Of a stretch of 12,029 nt of DNA, positions 11,925 through 12,029 are shown in pieces (the stretch's first letter is position 1; every line of letters starts with the position of its first letter). The position numbers and the translations under genes are program-made. The stretch comes from Nitrospirae bacterium CG1_02_44_142 (lineage in GTDB: Bacteria > Nitrospirota > Thermodesulfovibrionia > Thermodesulfovibrionales > UBA1546), in NCBI GenBank assembly GCA_001871685.1, contig MNVK01000046.1, positions 1-12,029 on the forward strand. Reading direction: 5' to 3'. Below the pieces are notes generated by a model that had not been told where the DNA came from, did not search any database, and was given only the letters and a program-made list of their open reading frames with translations.

Positions 11925-11951
11925 GCTGAGAGCTGTCGGCTGAGAGCTATT
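11924..11951. repeat. Heptamer tandem array (AGCTGAG-type x4) between ogt and the FKBP gene
   Basis: Units are AGCTGAG, AGCTGTC, GGCTGAG and AGCTATT. The array starts on the last base of the ogt stop codon and ends two bases before the AAAAGGAG ribosome site of the next gene. The unit resembles those at 4771 and 9420. Confidence 0.75.
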
Positions 11952-11965
11952 TAAAAGGAGAAAAA

Positions 11966-12029
11966 ATGGCAAAGGTAAAAGAAGGAGACACAATAAGCGT
12001 TCATTACACAGGCAAACTTGAAGACGGAA
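11966..12029 (+). CDS. FKBP-type peptidyl-prolyl cis-trans isomerase, N-terminus only
   Basis: Twenty-one codons are visible, reading MAKVKEGDTISVHYTGKLEDG. The GD.I.VHYTGKLEDG pattern is the first strand and turn of FKBP-fold isomerases. The start directly after MAK without a signal peptide suggests a cytoplasmic SlyD-like member. A strong AAAAGGAG ribosome site lies 5 bases before the ATG. The rest is outside the window, so the subtype cannot be settled. Confidence 0.85.
   Translation, partial: MAKVKEGDTISVHYTGKLEDG

Noticed and set aside
1..12029. Missing corrinoid adenosyltransferase as a pathway gap
   Set aside because: The operon runs off the left edge, so the gene may simply be outside the window. 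Absence here cannot be interpreted.

Overview
The window is dominated by a nine-gene cobalamin (vitamin B12) operon on the minus strand, reading from about 9640 down to position 1 and continuing past the left edge. It starts with a promoter and a recognisable cobalamin riboswitch (9456-9640). Then come a possible 37-codon membrane-peptide ORF, cobU, cobT, cobS, a cobC-type phosphatase, cobQ/cbiP, cbiB, cobD, cbiA and a partial gene that fuses a small cobaltochelatase (CbiX) to the start of precorrin-8X methylmutase (CbiC). Genes are tightly packed, mostly with overlaps of 1 to 22 bases. A short divergent region separates this operon from plus-strand genes: a PhoU-like/DUF47 protein and a PiT phosphate permease (overlapping by 8 bases), an Ogt-type O6-methylguanine-DNA methyltransferase, and the first 21 codons of an FKBP-type peptidyl-prolyl isomerase.

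The gene set (CbiX chelatase, CbiA, CbiP-type CobQ, CbiC) points to the anaerobic, early-cobalt-insertion route. Protein style, moderate base composition and repeat content suggest an anaerobe or microaerophile of the Nitrospirota or former Deltaproteobacteria type. That is an inference; nothing here fixes the taxon. CobD makes aminopropanol phosphate, CbiB attaches it, CbiA and CobQ amidate the corrin ring, CobU activates the side chain, CobT makes alpha-ribazole phosphate, CobS joins the halves and the CobC-type enzyme removes the phosphate. No corrinoid adenosyltransferase is visible in the window.

The most unusual property is the load of short repeats inside the B12 genes. I count about twenty insertions, nearly all in frame. 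Some are degenerate tandem arrays, typically four copies of a 7- or 8-base unit whose sequence differs from site to site. Others are 60-91 bp elements bounded by the palindrome GGGGACAGTCCC(C), hairpins built on CCCCTT/AAGGGG, and a miniature element with TGTCATT ends. Every gene of the operon carries at least one, and two more arrays lie between the riboswitch and cobU. By contrast, the coding parts of the plus-strand phosphate and DNA-repair genes contain none that I can see. The repeats explain most of the excess length of the Cob/Cbi proteins compared with their families. An octamer array at the 5' end of cobS could act as a frameshift switch.
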